This document shows positions 25,486-34,747 of a DNA stretch of 64,000 bases, piece after piece. The first letter of the stretch is position 1; each line of letters starts with the position of its first letter. A program made the position numbers and the translations under genes. This DNA comes from Microbacterium sp. SORGH_AS_0428 (GTDB taxonomy: Bacteria > Actinomycetota > Actinomycetes > Actinomycetales > Microbacteriaceae): assembly GCF_031453615.1 (NCBI RefSeq), contig NZ_JAVIZT010000001.1, positions 1,550,001 to 1,614,000 of the forward strand, in the 5' to 3' direction. The notes under the pieces were generated by a model. That model was given only the letters and a program-made list of their open reading frames with translations, did not search any database and was not told where the DNA came from.

Positions 25486-25598
25486 GGTGGCTCCAATGGT
25501 CGCTGTGCGAAGGGCGCGCGGGCGCATCGGGGATGCGGCGCGGGATCATCCGATTCTATCCGCGCCGGTCCCGCGCTCCGGCCCGCGCCGGATCCGGG

Positions 25599-26183
25599 TC
25601 AGCCGGCGGGCGCGGCCGCACACGCGGCGGCGATCCGTGCCGCCACGACGCCCTCGGGGTCGGCCAGCGGCGTCACCGCGACGCCGATGGCGGCACCCAG
25701 CGCGAAACCGATCGTGGCGGTGGGGTCTTCACTCGCCCCGCTCTGCGACGGCGAGGGCGAGGGCAGCGGCGCCGCATCCGCTCCCGCGGGCGCACTCGCG
25801 TCCGCCTCACACCGGATCTGCGGCAGCGAGACCACGATCTCCGCGCTGTGGCCCGCCTCCACCTCGATGCTTCCGGATCCGACCTTGCGTCCGATGCCGG
25901 CGAAGCCCGGCGCGTCGATCCGGATGCGGGTGAGCGCGAGATTCTCGTCGGTCGTGTTCTCGACCCAGAGCCGGACCTCGTCGGCGCTCTGAGCGGGTGT
26001 CGCCGGCAGGAGGGTCGCGGTGATGCCCGAGGGAAGCGCCGTCGCGCTGGGCGCAGGTCGAGGCTGCGCGCCGCATCCGGCGAGTGCGAGAGCCGCGATC
26101 AGCAGTGCCGCCGCCGTCGCCCCGGTGCGCGCCGCCCCCCGGCGCCCGGGCCTCGCGGACGCGGCATCTCCCCCATTCGGCAT
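25599..26183 (-). CDS. Putative lipoprotein
   Basis: 194 residues with a lipoprotein signal: Arg-rich start, hydrophobic helix and lipobox L34-A35-G36-C37. The mature part has a beta-rich region (about 50-115: SADEVRLWVENTTDENLAL then IRIDAPGFAGIG) that could be an Ig-like fold. A Pro/Ser/Ala linker and a C-terminal helical stretch follow. Cys120 and Cys188 could pair. Anchored to the outer face of the membrane; role unknown. Confidence 0.7.
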   Translation of the reverse strand: MPNGGDAASARPGRRGAARTGATAAALLIAALALAGCGAQPRPAPSATALPSGITATLLPATPAQSADEVRLWVENTTDENLALTRIRIDAPGFAGIGRKVGSGSIEVEAGHSAEIVVSLPQIRCEADASAPAGADAAPLPSPSPSQSGASEDPTATIGFALGAAIGVAVTPLADPEGVVAARIAAACAAAPAG

Positions 26184-26226
26184 ACCTGCACTGTATCCGG
26201 GGGGTGCCTATGGCTTCCCTGAGGGC

Positions 26227-26799
26227 TCAGCCCTTGGCGGCGGCCTTCGCGGCGCGCTTGGTCTCGCGGACCTTCGTGAGGGACTCGGGGCTCGTGATGT
26301 CGGCGACCGAGCGGAACGAGCCCTCCTCGCCGTACGGAGCGGATGCCTCGCGCCATCCGGAGCCCGTGAATCCGCGTTGCTTGCCCAGCAGCGCGAGGAA
26401 GATCTTCGCCTTCTGCTCGCCGAAGCCCGGGAGGGCCTTGAGCCGCTTCAGCACCTCGCGGCCGTCGGGTTCGCCGTCGGTCCAGATGGCTGCCGCATCG
26501 CCGTGCCACCGGTCGGCGACCTCGGCGCTGAGCTTCTGCACACGTTCCGCCATCGACCCGGGGAACCGGTGCACGGCGGGGGTCTGCCCGAAGGCGGCGG
26601 TGAACGCCTCGGGGTCGTACGCGGCCAGCGCCGCGGGGTCGAGGGTGCCGACCCGGTCGAGGATCTTGAGCGGGCCGGCGAAGGCGGTCTCCATCGCCAC
26701 CTGCTGGTCCAGCAGCATCCCGATCAGCAGAGCGAACGGGTCGCGCGTCAGCAGGGCGTCTGCGTTCTCGTCGGCGGTGATGCGGAGGTCGGGGCTCAT
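26227..26799 (-). CDS. HhH-GPD-type base-excision repair protein
   Basis: 190 residues belonging to the helix-hairpin-helix/GPD glycosylase family, which removes damaged bases. The hairpin region is [21 protein letters not shown] (core [16 protein letters not shown]). The N-terminal [20 protein letters not shown] (20 residues) is typical of the DNA-facing helix. No iron-sulfur cysteines. The expected catalytic Asp may lie downstream in VADITSPES. The C-terminus is Lys/Ala-rich. It overlaps the upstream gene by ATGA. Confidence 0.8.
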   Translation of the reverse strand: MSPDLRITADENADALLTRDPFALLIGMLLDQQVAMETAFAGPLKILDRVGTLDPAALAAYDPEAFTAAFGQTPAVHRFPGSMAERVQKLSAEVADRWHGDAAAIWTDGEPDGREVLKRLKALPGFGEQKAKIFLALLGKQRGFTGSGWREASAPYGEEGSFRSVADITSPESLTKVRETKRAAKAAAKG

Positions 26800-27191
26800 G
26801 CGTTTCCTTCGTGGGCGGGGACAGGGAGAGGCGTGCGGAAGCGATCCGGTCGGTTCTTCTGCGGCCGGCGCCGATTCTGTGCGAGCGGCCGCAGCGCGCC
26901 TTCGAAGTAGGCGATCGCCGCCAGGGCATCCACGTGCCCATGGGTGATGTTGCGCCCCACCACGGGAAGCGGGTAGCGGGGGTTCTCGTAGACCGCGGCG
27001 ATCCGCAGGATGGCGGCGTGGTCGTCGGCGCTCATGGTGAGGGCGCGCTCGGCGAGCTCATCCTCGCCGAAATCCCACAGGCACCCGGCGATCAACGTGA
27101 CCGGCGCACTCACTCGGAAGTTCGCCCGACCCTTCATGGCCTCACGCACGTCAGGTGCCCAGTGGGAGTCGGTGGGCCGTTCGGCGCTCAT
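26796..27191 (-). CDS. Conserved-looking protein of unknown function
   Basis: 131 residues, soluble, helical in the middle ([20 protein letters not shown]), with a basic Arg/Pro-rich tail ([18 protein letters not shown]). No family recognised. The ATG at 27191 fits the fall-off of coding signal into the repeat-rich gap upstream. Coupled to the HhH-GPD gene by ATGA, so a link to DNA repair is possible but unproven. Confidence 0.6.
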   Translation of the reverse strand: MSAERPTDSHWAPDVREAMKGRANFRVSAPVTLIAGCLWDFGEDELAERALTMSADDHAAILRIAAVYENPRYPLPVVGRNITHGHVDALAAIAYFEGALRPLAQNRRRPQKNRPDRFRTPLPVPAHEGNA

Positions 27192-27266
27192 GGCTCCATG
27201 GTGCCACCCGACCCCGCGCGGCGGCAGGGGCGTCCGCAGCGCGGCTCGGCGCGGCGCGAGTCCGGG

Positions 27267-27359
27267 GGCCGGGCGAGGCGAGGGCCGGGCGCGCCCCGGC
27301 CGGGCGAGGCGAGGGCCGGGCGCGCCCCGGCCGGGCGAAGCGAGGGCCGGGCGCGCCCC
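27267..27359. repeat. 31-base tandem repeat, three units
   Basis: Units 27267-27297, 27298-27328 and 27329-27359 begin GGCCGGGCGA and end GGGCGCGCCCC. The first two are identical and the third has one G-to-A change. A partial unit (GGCCGG) follows and runs straight into the first palindrome. Recent slippage or unequal exchange is the likely origin. Confidence 0.85.
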
Positions 27360-27364
27360 GGCCG

Positions 27365-27414
27365 GTTCCCCTGTCACAGATCGACGCCAACGCGTCGATC
27401 TGTGACAGGGGAAC
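27365..27414. repeat. Palindrome family A, copy 1
   Basis: Perfect 23-base stem beginning GTTCCCCTGTCACAGATCGA with a CAAC loop at 27388-27391. The stem differs from the other two copies by compensating changes (CACAG versus CAGAG), so the pairing is what is conserved. Confidence 0.85.
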
Positions 27415-27425
27415 ACAAGTCCGGC

Positions 27426-27479
27426 GCGCTCCCCTGTCAGAGATCGACGGCGGAGCGTCGATCTCTGACAGGGGAGCGC
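27426..27479. repeat. Palindrome family A, copy 2
   Basis: Perfect 24-base stem beginning GCGCTCCCCTGTCAGAGATC with loop GCGGAG (27450-27455). It lies 11 bases after copy 1 and shares the CCCCTGTCAGAGATCGACG core and loop with copy 3. Confidence 0.85.
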
Positions 27480-27698
27480 ATCACGTGGGAGCAGGCCGCG
27501 CCAGCTAGCCCGGCGAGGCGGGTGGGTCAGGGGCGGGCGGGTCAGGGGCGGGCGGCGGGTCAGGGCGCGCGACGCGGACCGGCCAGCCCGCGGGCGGAAG
27601 CACCGGGATGCACGCGAGGCTCGGGCGGGATCAAGCGACCGGCCAGGCGGCGAGGTGCGGATGCGGCGAGTGCCACCCCAACGGGCGCACCCCAGCCT

Positions 27699-27748
27699 GT
27701 TCCCCTGTCAGAGATCGACGGCGGAGCGTCGATCTCTGACAGGGGAAC
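27699..27748. repeat. Palindrome family A, copy 3
   Basis: Perfect 22-base stem beginning GTTCCCCTGTCAGAGATCGA with loop GCGGAG (27721-27726). It is the copy nearest the hemA stop codon at 27888, about 140 bases beyond it, and could act as a transcript end. Confidence 0.85.
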
Positions 27749-27887
27749 TCGTCAGGCGGGGCAGGCGGCGCGGGCGGGATCCGGCGAAAGGCGAGCGGAG
27801 AACCCGCCGGGGTCGGTCCACGGCGATGCGCGGCGGCAGGACCGGAGCGGCGGGGGCTCGTCAGCCGGTGCGCGACAGCGACAGCGT

Positions 27888-29201
27888 TCAGCCGGCGAGT
27901 TCGGATGCGGCGGCGTCGCCGTCGTCCTCGGATGCGGCGTCTTCCGGCGCAAGGCCGTAGAGCACCTCCAGCGCGGCGAAGACCTCGTCGGCGCGCCCCT
28001 GCTCGGCAAGCGCATGCGCCCGCGTCATGGGAGTGTGCAGCAGGCGGCCCACCAGGTGGCGCAGCGCCTGCTCCGTGCGCTCGTCGTCGCCGCGGCGACG
28101 GCCGCGCGCGATCTCCGCCTCGAGCAGCTCGAACATGTGGGTGCGCAGGGCCACCACGGCGGGGGCGACCGTGCGACGCTCGCCGACGACCGCGAAGCGC
28201 TGGGCGGCGTCGGCCACGAGGGCGCGTGCCGCATCCGTCGCCTGCAGCTCTTCCAGCGGCGCGTGCACGCGGATGGTCTCGAGATCGAGCAGGTCGGTGC
28301 CGCTGACGCTCGCGACATCGGGGTCGACGTTGCGCGGCAGGCCGAGATCGATCACGAGACGGCGGTGCCGGTCGTGGCCGGGGGCCGTCCGCGCGACGGA
28401 CGCATCGTCGCCGAAGGTCGCGGCGTTCAGCACGGGGTGCTCGACGCTCGTGCACGTGATGATGAGATCCGAGAGCTTGGCAGCCGTGGCGAAGCCGGCC
28501 GCATCCGCGACGGCGAGGCCGTGCTTGCGGGCGAACCGCTCGCCCCGACCCGACGGCGAGTGCACCGTGATGTCGGTGACACCGCGCTCGCGGAGGGCAG
28601 CCAGGGTGGCGGCCGCGTACGAGCCGGTGCCCACGAGCAGGACGCGCAGCGTCGCCCAGTCGGCGAAGCGCGCGGACGCGAGATCCAGAGAAAGGCGCAC
28701 GAGCGAACGGCCGGCGCGGCCGAGCGCTGTGCTGTTCTTGACCCCGCGCTGCGTCTCGGACGCGCGCTGGAACAGACGCTCGAGCTCGGGGGAGGTCGTG
28801 CCGTCGCCCCGCGCCTCGGTCAGCGCACGGCGCACCTGGCCGGCGATCTCGCCCTCGCCGACGACGACCGACTCGAGGCCGGAGGCGACCGCGAACAGGT
28901 GCTGCGCGACGCGAGGGCCGGAGATGACCTCGTACGAACCGGAGAACTCCTCGGCCGACACGCCCGTGGCCGACTCGATCGCCGACAGCGCCGCCTCGAG
29001 CCCCACGGCCTCGACGGCGGTCACCGGCTCGTCCATGTCGACGTAGGCCTCGAAACGGTTGCAGGTCGCCACGACGACGGCACCCTGCACGCACTCGTCG
29101 TGCTCGGCGATCAAAGGGGCGACGCGGGTGGTGTGGATGCTGAGTCGCTCGAGGAGCTCGAAGGACGCGGTCTTGTGACTCGCGCTGACACACAACAGCA
29201 C
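27888..29201 (-). CDS. hemA: Glutamyl-tRNA reductase
   Basis: First committed enzyme of haem synthesis from glutamate; reduces glutamyl-tRNA to glutamate-1-semialdehyde with NADPH. 437 residues. The catalytic cysteine is C47 in [11 protein letters not shown]. Residues 100-125 hold the substrate site ([16 protein letters not shown]), and [13 protein letters not shown] (about 188) is the NADPH Rossmann motif. A C-terminal dimerisation helix ends in an acidic, alanine-rich tail. GTG start at 29201. It diverges from hemE and its product feeds HemL, encoded at 36619-37947. Confidence 0.93.
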   Translation of the reverse strand: MLLCVSASHKTASFELLERLSIHTTRVAPLIAEHDECVQGAVVVATCNRFEAYVDMDEPVTAVEAVGLEAALSAIESATGVSAEEFSGSYEVISGPRVAQHLFAVASGLESVVVGEGEIAGQVRRALTEARGDGTTSPELERLFQRASETQRGVKNSTALGRAGRSLVRLSLDLASARFADWATLRVLLVGTGSYAAATLAALRERGVTDITVHSPSGRGERFARKHGLAVADAAGFATAAKLSDLIITCTSVEHPVLNAATFGDDASVARTAPGHDRHRRLVIDLGLPRNVDPDVASVSGTDLLDLETIRVHAPLEELQATDAARALVADAAQRFAVVGERRTVAPAVVALRTHMFELLEAEIARGRRRGDDERTEQALRHLVGRLLHTPMTRAHALAEQGRADEVFAALEVLYGLAPEDAASEDDGDAAASELAG

Positions 29202-29207
29202 GTGTCG

Positions 29208-29213
29208 ATTGTA
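29208..29213 (-). promoter_or_regulatory. Candidate -10 box of hemA (leaderless transcript)
   Basis: On the minus strand TACAAT ends six bases before the hemA GTG, so transcription would begin at or next to the start codon. No strong -35 box is seen. Leaderless messages are common in actinobacteria, and no Shine-Dalgarno sequence is apparent before hemA. Confidence 0.4.
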
Positions 29214-29306
29214 CGCCGCGTCGAAATCACCGGCCGCGGGAGCTTGCGCACGAACGTGCAGTTGCTCGACATGTGGCGCCCGCCCGCCGGATGGGAGGAT
29301 GTCGGA

Positions 29307-30350
29307 GTGAGCTCCACCGGACCCGCTTCCTCCCCCCTCATCCGCGCCCTCAGGGGCGAGCGCACCGACCGCCTCCCGGTCTGGTTCATGCGCCAGGCGG
29401 GGCGGTCACTGCCCGAGTACCGGGACCTGCGGGTGGGCACCCGCATGCTCGACGCCTGCCTGACTCCCGACCTGGCGGCCGAGATCACCCTGCAGCCCGT
29501 GCGCCGCCACGGCGTGGACGCGGGCATCTTCTTCAGCGACATCGTCGTGCCTCTTCGCCTCGCGGGCATCGCCGTGGAGATCGAGCCCGGGCGCGGCCCG
29601 GTCTTCCCCGACCCCGTGCGCACCGCATCCGATGTCGCCCGCATCGTGGACATCGACCCGCAGGCGGTCGCCGCCGCGGCGGAACCGGTGCGCGAGGCCG
29701 TGCGCATCGTGGTGGACGAACTCGGCGACACCCCGCTCATCGGGTTCGCGGGCGCGCCCTTCACCCTCGCCGCCTACCTCGTCGAGGGCGGGCCGTCGAA
29801 GGAGCACCTGCGCGCCCGGGCGCTCATGCACGCCGACCCCGACTCGTGGCACGCGTTGGCCGGCTGGCTCGCGGAGGTCTCGCGCACGTTCCTCGCGGCG
29901 CAAACGGATGCGGGGGCTTCCGCCGTGCAGTTGTTCGACTCGTGGGCCGGCTCACTGTCGGTCGCCGACTACCGCACGTACGTCGCCCCCCACTCGCGCG
30001 CGGCCCTGGCCGGTGCGGATGCACCCCGCATCCACTTCGGCGTCGGCACGGGGCACCTGCTGACCGACATGCGACTGGACGGCACGACGGATGCGGTGGG
30101 CGTCGACTGGCGCACACCCCTCGACGAGGCCGCCGCGATCCTCGGGCAGGGCGTCACCGTGCAGGGCAACATCGACCCTGCGCTCCTGCAGGCGCCGTGG
30201 CAGGTCGTCGAAGAGCACGTGCGCGACGTCATCGCGCGCGGGCGTGCCGCGCGCGCCCACATCCTCAACCTGGGGCACGGCGTCCCGCCCGAGACCGACC
30301 CCGACGTGCTGACGCGCATCGTCGAGCTGGCGCACGAGGAGCACGTGTGA
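29307..30350 (+). CDS. hemE: Uroporphyrinogen decarboxylase
   Basis: Removes four carboxyls from uroporphyrinogen III to give coproporphyrinogen III. 347 residues, typical. [16 protein letters not shown] (about 24-39) carries the substrate-binding Arg residues, [10 protein letters not shown] the catalytic Asp, and [13 protein letters not shown] and FDSWAGSLS are family signatures. GTG at 29307 is preceded by GGGAGGA at 29293-29299. Divergent from hemA with 105 bases between starts, and overlapping hemY. Confidence 0.93.
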   Translation: MSSTGPASSPLIRALRGERTDRLPVWFMRQAGRSLPEYRDLRVGTRMLDACLTPDLAAEITLQPVRRHGVDAGIFFSDIVVPLRLAGIAVEIEPGRGPVFPDPVRTASDVARIVDIDPQAVAAAAEPVREAVRIVVDELGDTPLIGFAGAPFTLAAYLVEGGPSKEHLRARALMHADPDSWHALAGWLAEVSRTFLAAQTDAGASAVQLFDSWAGSLSVADYRTYVAPHSRAALAGADAPRIHFGVGTGHLLTDMRLDGTTDAVGVDWRTPLDEAAAILGQGVTVQGNIDPALLQAPWQVVEEHVRDVIARGRAARAHILNLGHGVPPETDPDVLTRIVELAHEEHV

Positions 30351-31801
30351 GCGCGACGGATCTCGACGATCTCGCCGCGCGGGCGGAGGCGACCCGTGTC
30401 GCGGTCATCGGCGGCGGCGTCGCCGGTCTCGTCGCGGCGCTCGACTTCGCCAAGCTGGGCTTCCGCGTCACGGTGCTCGAAGCATCGCCCCAGCCCGGCG
30501 GCGTGCTGCGCGGCGCCGAGGTCGCAGGGCTCTCGGTGGATGTGGGCGCGGAGAGCTATGCGACGCGCGGAGGCACCGTGCGCGCCCTGATCGACGAGCT
30601 CGGCATCGGCGACGAGGTGGTGACCCCTGCCGCGGGCGGTGCGTGGGTCGCGGGCCTTCCCGGCGGACGCGCCGCGCCTCTGCCGCGCGGTGGCGTGCTC
30701 GGCATCCCGGAGAACCCGTTCGATCCGAGCGTGCGGCGCGTCATCGGCTGGTCGGGCGCCTGGCGCGCCTACCTGGATCGCCTGCGCCCGCCGCTGACGA
30801 TCGGCCACGACCGCAGCCTCGGCCACCTCGTGCGCAGCCGCATGGGCGAGGCCGTGCTCGACCGGCTCGTCGCGCCCGTCACGAGCGGCGTCTACTCGGC
30901 GCGCCCCGACGACATCGATGTGGACCTCGCCGCGCCCGGCCTGAACGCCGCGCTCACCCGTGCGGGCTCACTCAGCGGCGCCGTGGGCGAGCTGCGGGGC
31001 CGCAGCACCGGCACCCCCGGGAGCGCCGTCGCCGGGCTCCGCGGCGGCATGACCCGCCTCGTGCGGGCGCTCATCGAGCGCCTCGAGGAGCTGGGCGTCG
31101 AGGTGCGCACGGATGCGGCGGTCACCGAGCTCGCGCGGGACGGCGACCTGTGGTCTCTCCAGCTCGACGAGGAGCGCCTCGAAGCGGATCTCGTGGTCGT
31201 CGCGACCACCGAGGACGAAGCGCGCCGCCTCCTCGTACCCGTGGTCCCGACGCTCGAGCCGATGACGGCCGCGCCGCCCGTGGTCGAGATCGTCACGCTC
31301 GTGGTGCACGCGCCGGGTCTGGACACCCCGCCGCGCGGAACCGGCGTGCTCACCGTGCCGGGCTCGCACCGGGCGAAGGCGCTCACCCACGCGAGCGCGA
31401 AATGGGAGTGGATCGCGGATGCGGCCGGACCCGGCGTCCACGTCGTCCGCGTCTCGTTCGGCGCCCAGGGCGAAGACCCGGAGACGGCCCGGCTCAGCGA
31501 CGATGCCGCCGCGGCGCTCGCACTCGACGAGGCGTCGGCCCTGCTCGGCGTCGATCTCGACCCGGCGTCGGTGCGGGGTTCGCACCGCGCCCGCTGGGTG
31601 CAGTCGCAGCCTGCATCCGTCATCGGCCGCGCAGAGCACACGGCGGCCGCGCGTGGAGCCATCCGCGCCGTGCCCGGCCTCGGCGCGGTCGGTGCGTGGC
31701 TGTCGGGAACAGGGCTCGCCCAGGTCGTCCCCGACGCTCGCGAAGAGACGGACCGGCTACGCCGTTCCGCGCTGTGGGGCTCGCCGCGTTCTCAGGAGTG
31801 A
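30347..31801 (+). CDS. hemY: Coproporphyrinogen III oxidase (CgoX, HemY family)
   Basis: FAD enzyme of 484 residues. FAD-binding [17 protein letters not shown] (core GGGVAGL) is near residue 16, [13 protein letters not shown] EASPQPGG follows, and a C-terminal [18 protein letters not shown] (18 residues) closes the FAD site. In actinobacteria with HemQ this enzyme oxidises coproporphyrinogen to coproporphyrin III rather than protoporphyrinogen. HemQ is encoded at 33058, so that reading is preferred. GTG start within a GTGTGA overlap with hemE. The usual neighbour hemQ is displaced by three small genes. Confidence 0.88.
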   Translation: MSATDLDDLAARAEATRVAVIGGGVAGLVAALDFAKLGFRVTVLEASPQPGGVLRGAEVAGLSVDVGAESYATRGGTVRALIDELGIGDEVVTPAAGGAWVAGLPGGRAAPLPRGGVLGIPENPFDPSVRRVIGWSGAWRAYLDRLRPPLTIGHDRSLGHLVRSRMGEAVLDRLVAPVTSGVYSARPDDIDVDLAAPGLNAALTRAGSLSGAVGELRGRSTGTPGSAVAGLRGGMTRLVRALIERLEELGVEVRTDAAVTELARDGDLWSLQLDEERLEADLVVVATTEDEARRLLVPVVPTLEPMTAAPPVVEIVTLVVHAPGLDTPPRGTGVLTVPGSHRAKALTHASAKWEWIADAAGPGVHVVRVSFGAQGEDPETARLSDDAAAALALDEASALLGVDLDPASVRGSHRARWVQSQPASVIGRAEHTAAARGAIRAVPGLGAVGAWLSGTGLAQVVPDAREETDRLRRSALWGSPRSQE

Positions 31802-31890
31802 GCGCGCATGTCAACCGGATAACCCGAACGGCATACAGCGCTACGCTGGGCGCACACTCGCTTGATCCACCCCGAACGTGAGGAGACCCC

Positions 31891-32301
31891 ATGAGGGGCA
31901 AAGCTGGACTCGTCATCGGACTGGCAGCGGGCTACGTGCTCGGAACGCGCGCAGGCCGTGAGCGCTACGAACAGATCAAGACGCAGGCGCAGAAGGTGTG
32001 GAACCTGGCGCCCGTGCAGAAGCAGGTCGGCAAGCTGCAGGAGCTGGGCAAGTCGGCGCTGCTCGCGGTGCCGAGCGCCCTGTTCAGCGGCGCGGTGAAG
32101 ATCACGAAGGCCGTCACGACCGACGGCACCCCCGGTCAGCGACTGGATGCGGCGCTCGACGCCGGCGCCGACGCGGCGGAGGATGTGGCGGACGCCGCCG
32201 AGACCACGGCGACGGCCGCGAAGAAGTCGACGTCCTCCACGACCGCGAAGCGCCCCGCCGCCAAGCGCAGCACGGGCGGCTCCTCGTCGGGCGGGAAGTG
32301 A
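31891..32301 (+). CDS. YtxH-like small envelope protein
   Basis: 136 residues. A glycine-containing N-terminal membrane helix (KAGLVIGLAAGYVLGTRAGR) is followed by an RYEQIKTQAQKVW helix. A Lys/Ala/Thr/Ser-rich disordered tail then follows, with KRPAAKR and a GGSSSGGK end. The start GKAGLVIGLAAGYVLG matches YtxH-type proteins. AGGAGAC lies just before the ATG. First of three consecutive small envelope genes; role unknown. Confidence 0.75.
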   Translation: MRGKAGLVIGLAAGYVLGTRAGRERYEQIKTQAQKVWNLAPVQKQVGKLQELGKSALLAVPSALFSGAVKITKAVTTDGTPGQRLDAALDAGADAAEDVADAAETTATAAKKSTSSTTAKRPAAKRSTGGSSSGGK

Positions 32302-32302
32302 C

Positions 32303-32704
32303 ATGACCACCCCCCGCGGCTTCCGTGACAAGTCGGAGAAGAGCCTGCTGACTCTGGTCGGCGAGGTCCCCGAGCTCGTCCGCAACCTCGTGACGGCGGA
32401 GATCGACTCCGCGAAGAAGTGGCTCGGCAAGGCGGCCAAGAACGCCGGCATCGGCGGCGGCCTCATGGTCGGCGCCCTGTTCATCCTGTTCTGGTCGATC
32501 CCGGCGCTGGGCGTATTCATCATCATCGGGCTCTCGTCCTGGTGGCAGCCGTGGGTCGCGGCCCTCGTCCTGTTCGGCGCGATGCTGCTCATCGCCGTCG
32601 TGCTGGCGCTGCTCGGATACCTGCGCTTCCGCAGGATCGGCAAGGACAACCCCGCATCCCACATCGCCGAAGACGTGCGCGTCGTGAAGGAGGCAGGCGA
32701 ATGA
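32303..32704 (+). CDS. Holin-superfamily-like (phage holin family) membrane protein
   Basis: 133 residues. An amphipathic N-terminal helix (LLTLVGEVPELVRNLVTAEI) precedes two membrane helices (about 48-75 and 82-108) and a basic C-terminus. The pattern matches the actinobacterial putative holin family, which are housekeeping envelope proteins rather than phage lysis genes. It starts one base after the YtxH-like stop and overlaps the next gene by ATGA. Confidence 0.75.
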   Translation: MTTPRGFRDKSEKSLLTLVGEVPELVRNLVTAEIDSAKKWLGKAAKNAGIGGGLMVGALFILFWSIPALGVFIIIGLSSWWQPWVAALVLFGAMLLIAVVLALLGYLRFRRIGKDNPASHIAEDVRVVKEAGE

Positions 32705-32973
32705 CCGCTCCGGTTCCCGTCCCCCGCACCGGTGTCCCCCTGGGCATCACCGATCCCGTCGAGAAGGCCCGTGCGGAGCTCAAGGCGACGCTGGCCGCGA
32801 TCGAGGAGAAGGCCAACGTCCCGCGCCGCGTGGGCACAGCCGCCGAGCGTCGCATCGCCCAGTTCCGCCGTTTCGCCCGCGAGGAGCCCGCGGCGGCGAC
32901 GCTCGCCGTCATCGGCACCGCGGCCGCCGTCGGCGTCATCGTGTGGGGGGCCATCCGCGCCTACGTACGGTGA
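32701..32973 (+). CDS. Small DUF3618-like membrane-tethered protein
   Basis: 90 residues. A helix ITDPVEKARAELKATLAAIE is followed by a basic stretch (RRVGTAAERRIAQFRRFARE) and one C-terminal membrane helix (AATLAVIGTAAAVGVIVWGA). The (D)P-x-K-A-R-A-E-L pattern and terminal helix resemble DUF3618 proteins. Coupled to the holin-like gene. The three genes together probably form one membrane-associated unit. Confidence 0.65.
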   Translation: MTAPVPVPRTGVPLGITDPVEKARAELKATLAAIEEKANVPRRVGTAAERRIAQFRRFAREEPAAATLAVIGTAAAVGVIVWGAIRAYVR

Positions 32974-33057
32974 TTCCCTCCCCCGCACGGACGCATCGCG
33001 GATAGCACCGGCGGTCGCCGTTTGGCGTCTGACGACGACGGGGTGAGACTGGACGTC

Positions 33058-33735
33058 ATGAGCTCCGCACCCGAGTCGACGTCCACGCAGTTCACCCTCT
33101 GGGCGGTCTTCCGCCGCGACCCCGCGAAGCCCGTCACCGCGACCGACGACACCGAGCTCGCCGCGCTCGTCGAGCTGATCGAGGCTGGCGGCGTCACCAT
33201 CCGCGGGTTCTACGACGTCAGCGGACTGCGCGCCGACGCAGATCTGATGGTCTGGATGCACGGGCCCGTCGCCGAGGACCTGCAGCGCGACCTGCGACGG
33301 CTGCGACGCACCGATCTGCTGCAGGACCTCCTGCCGGTCTGGAACGCGATGGGCGTGCACCGCGACGCCGAGTTCAACCGCTCGCACGTGCCCGGCTTCC
33401 TGCGCGGCGAGCACGCCCGCGAGTGGCTCACGGTCTACCCCTTCGTGCGCAGCTACGAGTGGTACCTGCTTCCGGAGGAGGAGCGGCGCGCGATGCTGGC
33501 CGACCACGGCCGCAAGGGTGCCGCGTACACGAACGTCGTCGCGAACACCGTGGCCTCGTTCGCCCTCGGCGACTACGAGTGGCTGCTGCCCATGGAGGCG
33601 GACGAGCTGAGCGACCTGGTCGACATGATGCGGGCGCTGCGTTACACCGAGGCGCGTCGCCACGTGCGCGAGGAGGTCCCCTTCTTCACGGGCCGCCTCA
33701 TCCCGACCTCGGCCATCGCCGAGGTCCTGTCGTGA
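33058..33735 (+). CDS. hemQ: Coproheme decarboxylase HemQ/ChdC
   Basis: Converts iron-coproporphyrin III to haem b by two oxidative decarboxylations, the last step of the coproporphyrin-dependent pathway. 225 residues from ATG 33058. Diagnostic stretches: YPFVRSYEWYLLP (the tyrosines here include the radical tyrosine), MLADHGRKGAAYTNV, FALGDYEWLLPMEADE and MRALRYTEARRHVREEVPFFTG with the axial-ligand region. It follows an 84-base gap and precedes hemC by 28 bases. Confidence 0.92.
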   Translation: MSSAPESTSTQFTLWAVFRRDPAKPVTATDDTELAALVELIEAGGVTIRGFYDVSGLRADADLMVWMHGPVAEDLQRDLRRLRRTDLLQDLLPVWNAMGVHRDAEFNRSHVPGFLRGEHAREWLTVYPFVRSYEWYLLPEEERRAMLADHGRKGAAYTNVVANTVASFALGDYEWLLPMEADELSDLVDMMRALRYTEARRHVREEVPFFTGRLIPTSAIAEVLS

Positions 33736-33763
33736 CCCGCGGATGTCGCCGCCGGAGCGGGGT

Positions 33764-34747
33764 GTGAGCGCACCACTGCGCCTGGGTACTCGGCGCAGCG
33801 CCCTGGCGACCGCGCAGTCGCAGCAGATCGCCGATCTGCTGGCGGCGGTATCCGGGCGTGAGGTCGTGCTCGTTCCCATCACCTCGGAGGGCGATGTCTC
33901 GCGCGCCTCGCTGTCGCAGCTGGGCGGCCGCGGCGTGTTCGCGACGCGCCTGCGCGAGGCGCTGCTGGCGGATGAATGCGACCTGCTCGTGCATTCCCTC
34001 AAGGACCTCCCCACCGCCGAGGCGCCGGGGCTCGTGATCGCCGCCACACCGCGACGCGAAGACGCCCGTGACGTCGTGATCACCCGCGACGGCATCCCGA
34101 TCGCCGACATGGCCGCCGGCAGCGTCGTCGGCACCGGATCCCCCCGCCGCATCGCGCAGTTGCGCCGGCGCAACCCCGGCCTCACGGCGCAGGATCTGCG
34201 CGGCAACGTCGACTCGCGCCTGTCGCGCGTGCGCGACGGAGAACTGGATGCGGTCATCCTCGCCGCGGCCGGACTCGCTCGTCTCGGAGGCGCCGCCACC
34301 GACCTGTTCACCGAGCCGCTCGAGCTCGCGCAGTGGCCCACCGCTCCGGGCCAGGGGTCCCTGGCCGTGGAGGCGCGCCAGGACGCGCCCGCCGACCTGC
34401 TCTCGGCGATCGGCCGGCTCGACGACGCCGCGACCCGCGTCGCGGTGACGATCGAACGGGCGGTGCTCGCCGGTCTCGATGCGGGCTGTTCGGCACCGGT
34501 CGGTGTGCACGCCGTGCTCGAAGGCGACCAGTTGCACGTGCGCGCAGCGGTGTACGCCGTCGACGGAAGCCGCGCGATCGAAGCTGAGAGAAACCTGTGC
34601 GTGGGGGACGGGTATGCTGGGCCGACGGGCAGCGGCGATGGTGCGAGAGCTGCCGGCGATGACGACCCGATCGCAGGTGCACGCGAAACCGGGTGCGATG
34701 TCGCACGCGAGCTGCTCGAGCGTGGAGCAGCCGAGGTCTCACCATGA
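33764..34747 (+). CDS. hemC: Porphobilinogen deaminase (hydroxymethylbilane synthase)
   Basis: Polymerises four porphobilinogens to hydroxymethylbilane. 327 residues. LGTRRSALATAQS starts the domain, VHSLKDLPT holds the catalytic Asp region, GTGSPRR and LRGNVDSRLSRVRDG bind the chain, and C242 in DAGCSAPVG carries the dipyrromethane cofactor. GTG 33764 was chosen with GGAGCGGGG before it. The stop overlaps the hemD ATG. The last 60 residues are longer and more acidic than usual. Confidence 0.93.
   Translation: MSAPLRLGTRRSALATAQSQQIADLLAAVSGREVVLVPITSEGDVSRASLSQLGGRGVFATRLREALLADECDLLVHSLKDLPTAEAPGLVIAATPRREDARDVVITRDGIPIADMAAGSVVGTGSPRRIAQLRRRNPGLTAQDLRGNVDSRLSRVRDGELDAVILAAAGLARLGGAATDLFTEPLELAQWPTAPGQGSLAVEARQDAPADLLSAIGRLDDAATRVAVTIERAVLAGLDAGCSAPVGVHAVLEGDQLHVRAAVYAVDGSRAIEAERNLCVGDGYAGPTGSGDGARAAGDDDPIAGARETGCDVARELLERGAAEVSP

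Larger units (their letters stand above)
27192..27887. other. Repeat-rich non-coding region, 696 bases
   Basis: No open frame here looks like a gene: all are Arg/Pro/Gly-rich translations of GC repeats. The region holds a 31-base tandem repeat (27267-27359), three long palindromes (listed separately), and a short 15-base direct repeat GGGTCAGGGGCGGGC twice (27524-27553). It separates two leftward genes, so it must contain the promoter of the gene ending its left side and the 3' end of hemA. Confidence 0.7.

Noticed and set aside
27267..27359. Regular direct repeats suggestive of CRISPR
   Set aside because: The 31-base units are adjacent without spacers and no cas genes are nearby.
32303..32704. 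Possible prophage, because of the holin-like gene
   Set aside because: No other phage gene is present; this family is a common chromosomal envelope protein in actinobacteria.
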